In this document: in pieces, positions 32,871-44,248 of the stretch | Position numbering within the stretch: the stretch's first letter is position 1 | Layout: each line of letters begins with the position of its first letter | Program-made: the position numbers and the translations under genes | Origin: Hibiscus mutabilis | Lineage: Eukaryota; Streptophyta; Magnoliopsida; Malvales; Malvaceae | DNA: 64,000 nucleotides | NCBI GenBank assembly: GCA_019671005.1 | Contig: CM033714.1 | Location: 83,939,909-84,003,908, forward strand | Reading direction: 5' to 3' | The notes under the pieces: generated by a model | The model's input: the letters and a program-made list of their open reading frames with translations, nothing else | Told to the model about the DNA's origin: nothing | Databases searched by the model: none

Positions 32871-35800
32871 ATGTTGATGATGGCGGAGGATAACTATAAT
32901 GATAGCTTAGCTGATTGTAAATTCGATGATGACTTCTCTGGCGATGGTCTGAGCATGGATATCGACAGCTTGTTTCGTATTCTTGAGGAGAAGTCCGATG
33001 ATCCACCGCAGGTAGTTAGTTACTTTTTTTCGCGATTAAGTTCGACGCCACTTTTAGGGTTGTGGAGCGTGGAGATTTCTAGCGGAAATTTTACTTGCAT
33101 ATGAAATTTTTGAAAGGGAATTTGTTGTGTGGATCACGTACTCTTTCATTGAAAACCCTAGTCAATGGCAGCTCAATGTTAGCTGATTTTATGAGAACTA
33201 TTATATTCTACTATGTTGTGTGGATCACGTACTCTTTGCTTAATTTGTGAATCTGGAATTCAAGTTCATATAATTTAAGTTGCTAAAATTGTAATTGACT
33301 ATGCACAATTTCAGTCTCGAGATTTATAGATTGTTGAAGTGGTATTTCATGGCTTTTTTATTGGTCCTTGTTTCTCTGTTAAATTGCAGAGTAATCCAGA
33401 AGATCCATCACTTAGAAATTTGTCTCAAAGGGACTCAGTTCTCGAATCCATCCAGTTTCAGAGTGGTAAAATTTCTTTGCAAACATTTTTCTAAGTTTCG
33501 TTTTTTATATAATGAAATTTGATGATTCTCTTGCTTGGGATTTGAAGATTCGCCTCCCTCGGGGTTTACTTTTGGTGGCTCATTTGATTATCATGGGAAT
33601 TTAGAACCCTCTGCATGTGATCGTTCTCTGGTCCAAACATCCTCTGCAAGTTTGAAAGAGTGGTCTGCTTCTCAAGGGACATCCTACACAGAGAGGGCTG
33701 AGATGACTCTGCTTGAGATGCCCAGCTGTAGTACAGCATCTAGTTTTACTGAGATAGATGGCAACCATGTGTTAGATCACGGAGATAATTTAAGTTTTGA
33801 TCTTGTGGATGAAAAAGCTGGCTTACGGTCCATGAATACTAAAGAGGAGTTTGACCACAAAAGTATGTTACCCACTTCCTACTTTAACCCGAACACTGTA
33901 TTTCAGTTTTGCATTTTATAATTTCTGTAAATCAATCTCCCTGAAACTTTTAGTGAAAATGCTGATTCTTGATTACTGAATATTCAGATGCTTTGCACAG
34001 CCCTGCTGATGAGAATACAAACATAACATTTGATCAGTATGGTGATTTTCTAACTAATTCAGTGGCAAGCCTTGAAGCTCCTGATATTAAGGTAGCTAGG
34101 TCCGTGGAGTATTCTTCCTTCGATGGAGATATGACTTCACACAATCTTACTTCTAATAAGTTTACCATCTATCATGGTTCTGATATAGTTAGTGATGTTA
34201 GTGGTCCTTCAGTTAATTTTTATTACATGAATGGAGATGATCCATATTTTGCTGATTCCTCAATGCAACAGTCGCTCGGTTCCTTCGATTTTATGTTTGA
34301 AGAAAGTAAGGAGGGTGAAGTTCTGGAATTTCCCACTGAGAGTGCATGCTCAAGTAGTAGGACAATGTATGCTCATGGAAGAACTGATAATGGGTCTGTG
34401 TCACAGCTCTCAATGACTGGTTTCTCTGATGTAAAGCCACTACATTTTGAAGGCGAAGGGAATGGGTGTGTTTTACCAGCCTATAGGAAATTTTCTTACA
34501 TTGCCACTGATGAACTCATTGATGACAAAAGATCGGTGCAGCCACTCCCTCGTTCCCATCCTTACATTTCAAAAAACAATCAAGCAGTTTATGATGACAA
34601 AAGATCAGTGCAGCCATTCCCTTATTCTCATCCTTGCACTTCAAAAGACAATCAAGCAGTTTATGATGACAAAAGATCAGTGCAGCCATTCCCACATTCT
34701 CATCCTTGCATTTCAAAAAACAAGCAAGCAGTTTCTGTAAAGTATGAAGATAATAAATTGATTACATCTAGCAACATGTTCTCCCATTCTGCTGAACCTT
34801 TAAATGAAGCAAGCCTGAAAAAGTGTACTGACAGAATTGCTGACTTGTCATCTCTTGATGAAGCCTCAAAGCAGTCATCTGGCATTTATTCTTCTATATC
34901 TAATCAGGAGTTTATGGATTTTGGAAAGGTTGCTCATCATGATATTAATCTAAATGTTAGCAGTAGATCTTTCTTTGGTGATGAACATTTGAATTTAGCT
35001 TCCTCAGAGGAGTATTTTTCCAGTGCCCACCCGGTTACTTCAACCAAGATGCAGTTAAGTTATTTTCAGGTTGAAAGAGACAATAAGTTGATTCCTTCTA
35101 GGAGCTTTGGTCTTTCTAAAGTCAGCCCTGAATCTATTTATAGCAATTCATCAGATTGCAGATCCCATGTTGATGGTGACCCTGATATATGCATTCTTGA
35201 AGACATTAGTCAACCTGCTCGCTCAAACCAATCCCTGGTGCTTGTTAAGAAGAATTCAAGTTTTCCGAATACTACATCTGGTACTCAGCCTCATAACTCA
35301 GGAATGGGGGGTATCCGGCTCAAGGGAAATGATGAACAGTTAATTTTTCGGGAGGCATTGCAGGTTAGTTCTACTTGTTTGAGATTGCACTGTTTCTTGC
35401 TTTTATGCATTGCTGAATCAATAGGATTTGGTTGAATTGCTGGGGTTTGTCAGTGTTAAAGTGAACTTTGCATAACTGGCTAGGGAAAAATCTCTTTTGC
35501 TTATTCTGTGGTATATCTTTATTTAGTTGTGCATTATCTTTCACTCCCCCCCCCCCCCAGAAAAAAGAAAAAGCGAGTTACCTTTCGGGAGTGGTTTAAT
35601 GTGATAGTGCCCCTAATATTTCACTGGTCTCTTTGAAAGAATTCTACTTCCAAAACATGGCAACTTGTTGTCTCTGACTGCCAAAGAAGTTGATTATTAT
35701 CTGTTATAATGGTTAAATATATTAGGGCTGTTAATGATTTGCCACTCAGTTTGATGGAACCACATTCTGATAAATAGTTCCAAAACTTTGTGATCTTCCC

Positions 35801-38800
35801 TTTGATGTATCTTCTGATTTTTTGCCCAAAAGACAAAATAATGCTTTGGAAGAGAGTGAAACTGAACGCTTGATAAAAGATGATTGTGGTCATTCCATTA
35901 TCAAACCTGTTTAAGGAGGCTTGACCATGAGTGAAGCAATTTCTTATAATTAGAACGAACTTTCCACTGCTTGGTTTCTGTCACTCTACCCTCTCTGCTT
36001 CCTGTTCGTTCGAACGGCACTACGGCCTTGCCTTTGGCCAAAGGAGCTTTTGAATGAAATACTGTTGCATAAACTATTATAATTGTAATGAAAAGTTTTG
36101 ACTATAAACTTTAAGAGTTTAGATTCTTTCAAATTCCTTCTTAGCTTAATTCAACTCTGCATCAAAATGGGTTTCACACCATAGATTTCCTGTTGAAAAT
36201 ATTTTGCAAGATAGATATTTAGGCTCCTTTGGTATTTCTGTGTTTATACATTGATGTTTCCTTATTTCTGAGCTAAATTGATGGCTTCTTTTGTTAGAAT
36301 AAGCGTTACATGTAATGTTTACGGCTTTATGTTTACCTGATTAATAAAATTGGTAGCCTCACAGGGCCTTTCTCAGCCAAAATCTGAAGCTAATCCTCCA
36401 GATGGTGTTTTGGCAGTACCTCTTCTACGACATCAGGTCTGAATTGTTCCATATCTAGATTTTCTCCATATTTTAGTCTGAATGTTGAGCTTCTGTGAAG
36501 TTTTGAACTTCATAGATTGAGAATTGCTATTTGTATAAGGTGAAAATGGCTACAGTTGAAAACTTTATTTTAAAAGTCATTTAACTATGTTTTTTTTTGG
36601 ATTTGAGTGCCAAATATGGGTGAGCTTTCTGCTAGAAAGTGAGTGTGGCTAAAATATACTTATCTTGATCAAGTTGGATAAAACTGGAGTCTGGACTAAA
36701 GAAGTAGTTAATGTGGTAATTTTTTGCTAACCTCTCTTTTTAAGAGGTTAAATATCAATTTTTGAGACTTGGCACTTCTCTTTTCTTTTTGTGTGAGATA
36801 TTTCCTCACCATTCATAGATGCAGTCAAAGAAAAAAAGACGGAGATTGTTTTATTTTGTTAGTTGTGCTTTTAATTTGTTTAATTTAAGATATTGTGCTA
36901 TTTATTAATTATGGTGTTACTGTTTTGAAAATTTTTGTTTACATGTTGCTTTTCTGATTCTGTATGCTTGCGTAGTGAGTGCCTATTTTCTCTTGCATGT
37001 TTAATTGTGAGTGTTATGATTCTGTTTCAATTCCTTTCTAACATAATCCTTTGACAGAGAATTGCTTTGTCATGGATGACCCAGAAGGAGAAAGCTGGCT
37101 TACACTGTTCAGGAGGAATTCTTGCAGATGACCAGGTCAGTTCCAAAATTCTGAGGTTGTCATGCTCTAGTTAGACAACTAGTGAATCAAGTTTTCATAT
37201 ATATATATATTCTTTATTGCAGGGATTAGGAAAAACTGTGTCAACAATTGCACTTATTCTAAATGAGAGGCCTTCATCTTCTAAAGCATCTTCTCAAGAT
37301 ATGAGAAAGGTTGAGCTGGAAACACTAAATTTGGATGATGATGAAGAGGTGAAGCAAGATTCTGATAACAATCAAGTTATGTCAAATGGTGCTTCAAATA
37401 AAAGCTCTAATCCACCAGGGCAAGCAAAGGGAAGGCCAGCTGCTGGAACTCTCATTGTATGTCCCACAAGTGTATTGCGGCAATGGGCAGATGAGTTACA
37501 GAATAAGGTGACAAGCAAAGCTAATCTCACTTTTCTAGTGTACCATGGAGCCAACAGGACAAAGGATCCTTTTGAGTTGGCAAAGTATGATGTTGTCCTT
37601 ACTACATATTCAATTGTTAGCATGGAGGTCCCAAAGCAGCCTCCTGTTTATGGAGATGATGATGAGAAAGGGAAGTTGGAAGCTGACGGTGCTTCATCTC
37701 TTGATTTTCCACCAAGCAGAAAAAGAAAATGCCCGCTTAGTTCTAATAAAAAAGGAGTGAAGCACAAGAAGGGGGTGGATGATTTGCTTCTTGATTCTGC
37801 TTCTCGACCTCTTGCAAGAGTTGGATGGTTTAGAATTGTGCTGGATGAGGCCCAAAGCATTAAAAACCATAAAACTCAAGTTGCTAGGGCCTGTTGGGGC
37901 CTTCGTGCTAAACGTAGATGGTGCTTGTCTGGGACTCCAATTCAAAATGCCATTGACGACCTTTATAGCTATTTCAGATTTCTGAGATATGACCCATATG
38001 CTGCTTACAAATCATTCATTTCTTCCATAAAGAATCCGATTACTAGAAATCCAGCAAAAGGCTATTCAAAATTGCAAGCTATCTTGCAGACAATAATGTT
38101 ACGCCGCACGAAAGGTACTAACTATATTTCTTTAGTTTTAGTTAGTCTTGCGGGGAAATCTGGTTCTACTGTTATGTTCCATATCCATTTATATAGTTGG
38201 TTGTAGAGTTTCCTTGAGAGTTTTATTTGCATGCAACTAAATGCAGTCACTTATTATAATTTTTCTGCGTCCTTTTGCAGGCACTCTTCTTGACGGGAAA
38301 CCTATTATTAACTTGCCGCCTAAAGTGATAGAACTGAAAAAGGTGGAATTCACAAAGCAGGAACGCGACTTCTATACCAGACTGGAGGCTGATTCACGTG
38401 CTCAGTTTAAAGTATGTTTTTTCTGAGTCCAACAAAATTTTATATACTTGTAGATGTTGCACATTTCTTTTAGTTTTGCAGGATGTACCTAATGCTGTGA
38501 ATAGTTAATGTTGCTTTATCATTATTCTATTACATTCTCTTTTACTATGCTAATTTTGAAATCTTTATCAGGAGTATGCAGATGCAGGAACCGTCAAACA
38601 GAACTATGTGAATATCTTGCTGATGCTTTTGCGCCTTCGCCAAGCCTGTGATCATCCTCTTCTGGTCAGAGGTTTTGATTCAAACTCTTCATGGAAATCG
38701 TCAATTGAGACTGCAACGAAGCTTCCCCAGGAGAAGCTAACCTTTCTTCTGAGTTGTTTATCATCTTTGGAACTGTGTGGCATCTGCAATGTATGTGGTT

Positions 38801-40516
38801 ATTTCGGCTTGTTCCTTTAGTTAGTTTCTATCCACTTTAAGAACTGCTTCTCCTTTTACGCTATTTCGTTAATGGAGGCATGCCTTGCCTTCCATGGCTT
38901 AACACCAGAATCATCTCATTTGGCATAATTTTTCCGTTTTAGTTATTCCTTTAATTATTCTTGAACTTTTTAAGTTTTAATCTTCTGTTCTGATATCCAT
39001 GCTCGTGTTTTGTAGGATCCACCAGAAGATGCTGTTGTCACTATTTGTGGTCATGTTTTCTGCAACCAATGCATCTCTGAACATCTTACCGGTGATGACA
39101 AACAATGTCCCACCAAAATTTGCAAGGTTCAACTAAATGCGTCTTCTGTGTTTACATATAACTCTCTTAACAGTTCTCTCTCTGAGCAGCCCGGTCAAGA
39201 TAAACCTCGTGATTGTTCTGGTTCAAAAGTTGTTGAGGTATTTGGGCCTTGTTCTGAGGATAATTTGTATGATTCTTCCAAAATTAAGGCTGCCTTTCAT
39301 GTCCTTAAATCACTAGCTAAACCTCAAGATCATAGATTAAGGACTAATGGCTGTCCAGATGGTTCCTCTGATCTCCATTCTGGGGATTCACTAAATGGCC
39401 TTCCTGATGAAAAGGATCTGGCTATGGGTGAAAGTTTGAATAATTCCTGTAAGGTACTTGGGGAGAAAGCTATAGTGTTTTCCCAATGGACAAGGATGTT
39501 GGATTTATTTGAAGCCTGTCTTAAAAGTTCTTCCATCGAATACAGAAGACTTGATGGAACTATGTCAGTTGCTGCTAGAGATAAAGCAGTGAAGGATTTC
39601 AACACCCTACCAGAGGTTTCAATGACTTCTTTATTTTCTTTACTCCTATTATTTTGTGAAATTCACAGGGACTGCAATATTCTGGTGTTTAGCAATTCTG
39701 CTTGGTTGTGAAATTCATTCCTTTGCCTGTAGGTATCTGTTATGATTATGTCTTTGAAAGCTGCCAGTCTTGGGCTGAACATGGTTGCTGCTTGCCATGT
39801 ACTTCTGCTTGATCTCTGGTGGAACCCTACAACTGAGGACCAGGCAATTGATAGAGCACATCGAATTGGGCAGACTCGCCCAGTAAGAGTTTTACGATTA
39901 ACTGTGAAAGATACAGTTGAGGATCGTATTTTAGCTCTTCAGGTAAGCTTTCCCTCCACCTAGGCAGGCACAATGTCGTTTTACTTTTCTCTTTCATGGT
40001 TAATACCCTAGCTTTTATCAAATTCATGATTTTGTATTTAATGATGATGATTGCTAGCTGCCTAGAAAAGCTTTGATTTATCTGATAGTGTTAATGGTCT
40101 GATAAGTCACTTTCAGTATTTTAAACATGGATAAAGCTGTTCAGCTGCATAGAAAATTCAAGCCTTTGTGCGGACGCCTGGCCTGAAATCTGAATGCTTA
40201 TTTCATTATGTAATAACTAGCTTAATTCTAATTCAATATTGTTTAAAATTGCATACAGAAGTGTTTTGAATTAGTGTATCATAAATCCAGGAATATTAAT
40301 GTTAAAACTTTGTTTGTAAAATGGTTCCTAGCTTCAATGGAACTAGTATGTTTACTTTCACGCAGAACTTTATCTGCAGTTTTGCTTATTTTTGTTTTCG
40401 TGAATTAACAGCAAAAGAAGAGGAAGATGGTTGCGTCAGCATTTGGGGAAGATGAAACCGGCGGGCGTCAGACTCGCCTCACAGTAGAAGACTTGGAATA
40501 TTTGTTCATGGCATGA
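32871..40516 (+). CDS. CHR28: SNF2 ATPase with RING finger, CHR27/CHR28 (FRG) type, 1404 aa
   Basis: A DNA-dependent ATPase of the Rad5/HLTF-like SNF2 group, acting in the nucleus. The Arabidopsis relatives CHR27/CHR28 (FRG1/2) work with SUVR2 in RNA-directed DNA methylation. Twelve exons join in frame with GT..AG ends: 32871-33011, 33390-33465, 33548-33862, 33988-35363, 36365-36436, 37058-37135, 37223-38114, 38281-38411, 38572-38790, 39016-39615, 39733-39942, 40412-40516. A long acidic, Ser-rich N-terminus (residues 1-636) comes first. The SNF2 ATPase follows, with motif I DDQGLGKT (about 684-691, across an exon join) and DEAQ (about 894-897). The C3HC4 RING (CGIC..CGHVFCNQC..CPTKIC) starts near 1096. 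The helicase C lobe ends with DRAHRIGQTRPVRV. The frame closes LEYLFMA. All key motifs look intact. It could be the CHR27 rather than the CHR28 orthologue. Confidence 0.93.
34521..34736 (+). repeat. Three 72-bp coding repeats in exon 4 of the SNF2 gene
   Basis: Units at 34521-34592, 34593-34664 and 34665-34736 each encode 24 residues starting DDKRSVQP and ending in QAVY or QAVS. They lie in the disordered N-terminal region (about residues 356-427). The copies are very similar, so the expansion is fairly recent. Confidence 0.92.
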
Positions 40517-41281
40517 TATTTCACTTCTATAGCTATATTGTTAATTCGCATTCTTAAACCGGCAGTGTTCACACTTTCTCCGGATCTCCCACTTCTTCCT
40601 GTAGAACACCATTTAGTGATCCAACTTCCGATGCAACGACGGAAAGGAGTAAGGCTTTTTTTAACATACTGTGCATAACAGGAGCGAATTCTCATACTCC
40701 CATTGGACACAAAAGGAAAGTTAATTCTGTTTTCTTTTTCTTTTTGGGTTTTGTCATGGCCATTTATAGTTTTCAAACCTCTCATCGCCTCTGACATTGT
40801 ATATGGTTTTAGGTCTCTTCTAAAAGACGGTATAGAGTTGGAACTGGTTATTCTTTTAGTTAGAGTTGTAAATGATAGGTCTCCTATTTTTATTTTTCTT
40901 ATTCTTTTCTAAAGATACAGAGCTTCCATTTTGAGTTAATACTATTTACCATATGGACCTGCAGTGTATTCATTCATTAATGTCAAACCATGATTATTGC
41001 CAATTTGATCCTTGTACTTTTTCTGTATTAATTTTTACTTCTATTTTTTACTCCTGCTTAGGTGATTTTTTTGGACCTGACATTGATAAACACCAAATAA
41101 ACCCTTGAATCGAAAGATATCACTACTTAAACATATTCAACATTGACAAACACCAAATAAGTCAACCCTAAAATATCATTTAATCTACTTAAACATATTC
41201 AACATTGACAAACACCAAATAAGTCAACCCTAAAATATCATTTAATCTTCTTACAAATCAAAGAGCATAAATTAAACTTAC
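40517..41281. other. Convergent 3' regions of two genes
   Basis: The 3' untranslated region of the SNF2 gene (plus) faces that of the hydrolase gene (minus). A 62-bp unit containing CAACATTGACAAACACCAAA is tandemly duplicated, with unit ends at 41160 and 41222 and a third partial copy near 41100. Confidence 0.6.
41085..41250 (+). repeat. 62-bp tandem duplication at the 3' end of the hydrolase gene
   Basis: Two almost identical units (ACTTAAACATATTCAACATT through AAGTCAACCCTAAAATATCA) and one partial unit lie within 100 bp of the stop codon at 41282-41284. Confidence 0.85.
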
Positions 41282-42235
41282 TCAGATCTTTGTGTTGCAT
41301 CTATCCTTCAACCAAGACAGTATATCACTACGAACAATCTCAATGTTCTCATCGGGTTCACCGAACAACAACGAATGCCACATCTCTTCATAGATCTTCA
41401 ACGTCTTGTCTCGACTCGATGCCTCCTTGTACAACGTCCGACTCACTTCCGGATCGGTAACAACATCTGCACTGCCATGGACTACCAAGAAAGGAATACT
41501 CACATCACACAGTTTTTGACTCAGTAACTCGGTCACCCTCAAGAGCTCCACAACAGTTCCCAGTCTGGGTTTCCCTCTATATCTGAATAGATAACTGTTC
41601 CCAACAGCCTTCTTCTCTTCCACTTTGATCGACTTGTGCAAAAGATCTTCGGTCGGTACAATGGCTAAAGTGGGCAAGAACTTGGAGATAAAAGTCAGGA
41701 CTTGAGGAATCGGCCATCTGGGTCTAACCTTGTCCGAGATTTTACACATGGGTGCTACCAAAACAGCACCTTGGAACTCCTCGGGATCAGCAAAATGAAC
41801 CAACAAAGCAATGGCACCGCCCATGGATTCTCCATAGAGAAAACAGGGTAACCCATCAAAGCTGGGATCTTGATTGATGAGGTTGAAGAAGGAGAGACAA
41901 TCTTGGACTACCGAGTCAACACGGGGGACATAACCCCTTAGGCCTTGAGACCTCCCATGGCCTCCAATGTCAAGAGCAAAGCAAGCAAAGCCTTTTTGAG
42001 CAAGGAAGGTGGGTGTGGACTGGAAAGTCCAACTTATATCATTGCCGTACCCATGGATCCCAAAGATGATGCCACGTGGAGGGCCATCGGATAGGGAAAG
42101 CCATGATCTTGTGAAGAGGAAGAGGCCTCTTGGTGAAGTGTAGAATGACTTTGAGCCTTTGATTCCTTGCTGCTTGTAGTAGTCTTCCTCTGAGATGTTT
42201 CCCCAGTGATGGTGATTTTCTTCTTGTTCAACCAT
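41282..42235 (-). CDS. Alpha/beta hydrolase, monoacylglycerol lipase / caffeoylshikimate esterase-like, 317 aa
   Basis: A serine hydrolase of the plant monoacylglycerol-lipase family, which splits glycerol or shikimate esters; the caffeoylshikimate esterase of lignin synthesis belongs to it. It is intronless and of normal family length. The N-terminus has the family motif WGNISEEDYYKQQGI. The oxyanion HGYG is at residues 61-64, the HGRSQG loop at 93-98, and the nucleophile elbow GESMGG has Ser137. The acid is Asp257 in HGSADVVTDPE, and the base is His287 in EMWHSLLFGEPDEN. The triad is complete. No signal peptide or membrane segment is seen, so a cytosolic or membrane-associated enzyme is expected. 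It converges on the SNF2 gene. Its start lies only 88 bp from a MITE-like element, so that element sits within its promoter or leader. Substrate cannot be told from sequence alone. Confidence 0.92.
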   Translation of the reverse strand: MVEQEENHHHWGNISEEDYYKQQGIKGSKSFYTSPRGLFLFTRSWLSLSDGPPRGIIFGIHGYGNDISWTFQSTPTFLAQKGFACFALDIGGHGRSQGLRGYVPRVDSVVQDCLSFFNLINQDPSFDGLPCFLYGESMGGAIALLVHFADPEEFQGAVLVAPMCKISDKVRPRWPIPQVLTFISKFLPTLAIVPTEDLLHKSIKVEEKKAVGNSYLFRYRGKPRLGTVVELLRVTELLSQKLCDVSIPFLVVHGSADVVTDPEVSRTLYKEASSRDKTLKIYEEMWHSLLFGEPDENIEIVRSDILSWLKDRCNTKI

Positions 42236-42257
42236 GTTTGGACTTTGGAGAAGAAGA

Positions 42258-42275
42258 ATAAATAAATAAATAAAT
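42258..42275 (+). repeat. Short (AAAT)n run in the leader of the hydrolase gene
   Basis: Four to five AAAT units just upstream of the ATG of the minus-strand hydrolase. Confidence 0.8.
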
Positions 42276-42322
42276 GAGATTGATGTTTATGTTTGCGTTT
42301 GCGTTTGCTATGATGGGTAAAG

Positions 42323-42930
42323 ACTAGAGGTGGCAAACGATTCATTCGGTTTCGGTTTGGGTTATTTCGATTATGATTGCATTCGGTTTAAATTTGGTTC
42401 AGTTCGGGTTTGGTTCGGTTTTAGTTCGGGTCTATGGTGATTTCGGTTCGGGTATCGGGTCAGGACGTCGAGTCGGTTGACTTTCGGTTCGATTAATTTC
42501 GGGTCGGTTATTTTTGGATCGGTTAATTTCGGGTCGGGTCAATATCGGGTTAATAGGAGATCGATCGGTTTTAGTCGGGTTTTTAGGCCGAGTTAGGTTT
42601 TTCCACCCTATATATGACTTTATATAGCATGTATATTTGACTTTTTGGTAAGTTGTACGACAGTTCACATCTCATATTTATTTATTTATTTTAATATATT
42701 TTCTTAATTTCTGGTTGCCTTCGGTTCGGTTGCTTTCGGTTCGGGTGAAATCAGTTTGGTTCCATTCTGTTCGGTTGAAAATTGATTCGGGTCAATTTTC
42801 GGTTCAACTGAACTTCGATTCGGTTTATTTCGGGTTTCAGATCAAATTCGGGCCATCGTGTTCAGATCAATTTCGAGTCTCGGTTTGGGTAAATCGGTTC
42901 GGTTCTCGGGTCAAGTTTGCCAGGTCTAGT
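42323..42930. mobile_element. hAT-like MITE filled with CGGTTCGG-type repeats
   Basis: The ends ACTAGAGGTGGCAAAC and the inverted ACTAGACCTGGCAAAC match at 14 of 16 positions. Both interior flanks are degenerate runs of TTCGGTTCGGGT-like units, and the middle is AT-rich. The TAGAGGTGGCAAAC end is typical of plant hAT MITEs. The flanking 8-bp sequences match only partly (GTAAAGAC against GTACAAAG). Confidence 0.65.
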
Positions 42931-43149
42931 ACAAAGTTTGTGGATGACATTTAAAGGGTTTCATATTCGTATTCACCTTAAATACAAAATAATTATTTAA
43001 CTTTTTAATGTTTTTTATACATATCTATTTTTTTATTCAGATATTATTTTAATATTAAACCGTCAATCGTCGCTAAGTCACTTAACACATGTTATATATA
43101 TTTTTATTCAGTTATTTTTTATTCAATTATTTTAATTTTGCCTTGGGTT

Positions 43150-43660
43150 TAAGACAAAGGCGATTTACCGTGCCCTTATATTTACCATCGTTCCAATGAG
43201 TTCCTGATAGAGTGAGTTCTTGAAGCACCTTGTCGAGTTGCTTGGGCGTGAGTTGATCAACAAAGGCTTGATGCTCGTCCTTCTCAACGTAGAGCCCGTA
43301 AAAGGTGTTGATGCTTTAAGGGCTTAAGAGTATAGCCTTGTCACGAACAAAAACATAAGGATTATCCGGGTTAGGTGAGTGAGCATAGAATTCTCTTACC
43401 CATGAGATGTTACCCAGTTCCGATTGATGGCAAAAGATTTGTCACTTTTGATGTGCAATCCTTTCGAAGATGAATGGTTCAAGGCCGAAATCTTGATGAG
43501 AGTTGGAGTATTCGAAGCCTTGTTCTTCACAAATCTTCCGGGTTTCAAACTTGGAGTGAAATCTTTCTTGAACCACCACTGTAGCAAACTTCTTGTATCT
43601 TGGTTCTTTGGAGGAACTTGGATGAACCAAAAATTCGATTTTGGATGCCATGGATGATCT
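43150..43660 (-). pseudogene. Athila third ORF (putative plant transposon protein), broken
   Basis: It starts MASKIEFLVHPSSSKEPRYK near 43651. The conserved part follows after a frameshift: WVREFYAHSPNPDNPYVFV, a stop, then GLYVEKDEHQAFVDQLTPKQ and LDKVLQELTLSGTHWNDGKY. This ORF sits in the env-like position of Athila elements and is widespread in plant genomes. It has no known enzymatic role. Confidence 0.65.
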
Positions 43661-44248
43661 TGGTTGTGAGTTTGGTAGAAACAAAGAAAAGAAAGCAAAA
43701 GAAACTAAAGAGTTGCAAGATGAAAAGTAGGAATAGGTTTATTGGAAGTTAAGGGTGATGGGTTAAATAGAAAAGATAAGTAGTAAATATGGTGGGTGAG
43801 ATTAATTGGAAAGAAAGAAAACAAGGGTTTTGATTGGGGGAAGGGGACGACTAGGGGATTTGGGGAAAGGGAAGGGTTTGGCCGGCTATGTAAGGTTTAT
43901 TTAGGGTAAATTGGAGGCTTAATATAAGCCTTAGATTTAGCCCATTAGTTTCCTTGTTAAAGAAGCTTCATTATTGAATCAAATTCCTCTTTATCTTGAA
44001 CTATTTTCCTACAATTCAAAAACAAATAAAATAAGGATTAAAATTAAAGATAAACTAATAAAAGAAAATAAATAAAGATGTGCAAAGAAATTCTTAAACC
44101 TAAAATTTAAAAACAATTAGATAAATATGAAAGAAAGATGTAGTCTTAATCTTAAAGAAAATAAATAAATCTATCATAAAAAGAAAAATAACCGAAATTA
44201 ATAAATAAAAATAAAAAATAAAAAGAAAATATCGAAAGGAGAGCATAC

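Noticed and set aside
35549..35560. A run of C bases in intron 4 of the SNF2 gene, suspected error or break
   Set aside because: It is intronic and does not affect the reading frame; homopolymer length may be uncertain.
42432..42668. A 78-codon minus-strand frame rich in Arg/Pro/Asn
   Set aside because: It is a translation of the CGGTTCGG-type simple repeats inside the MITE.
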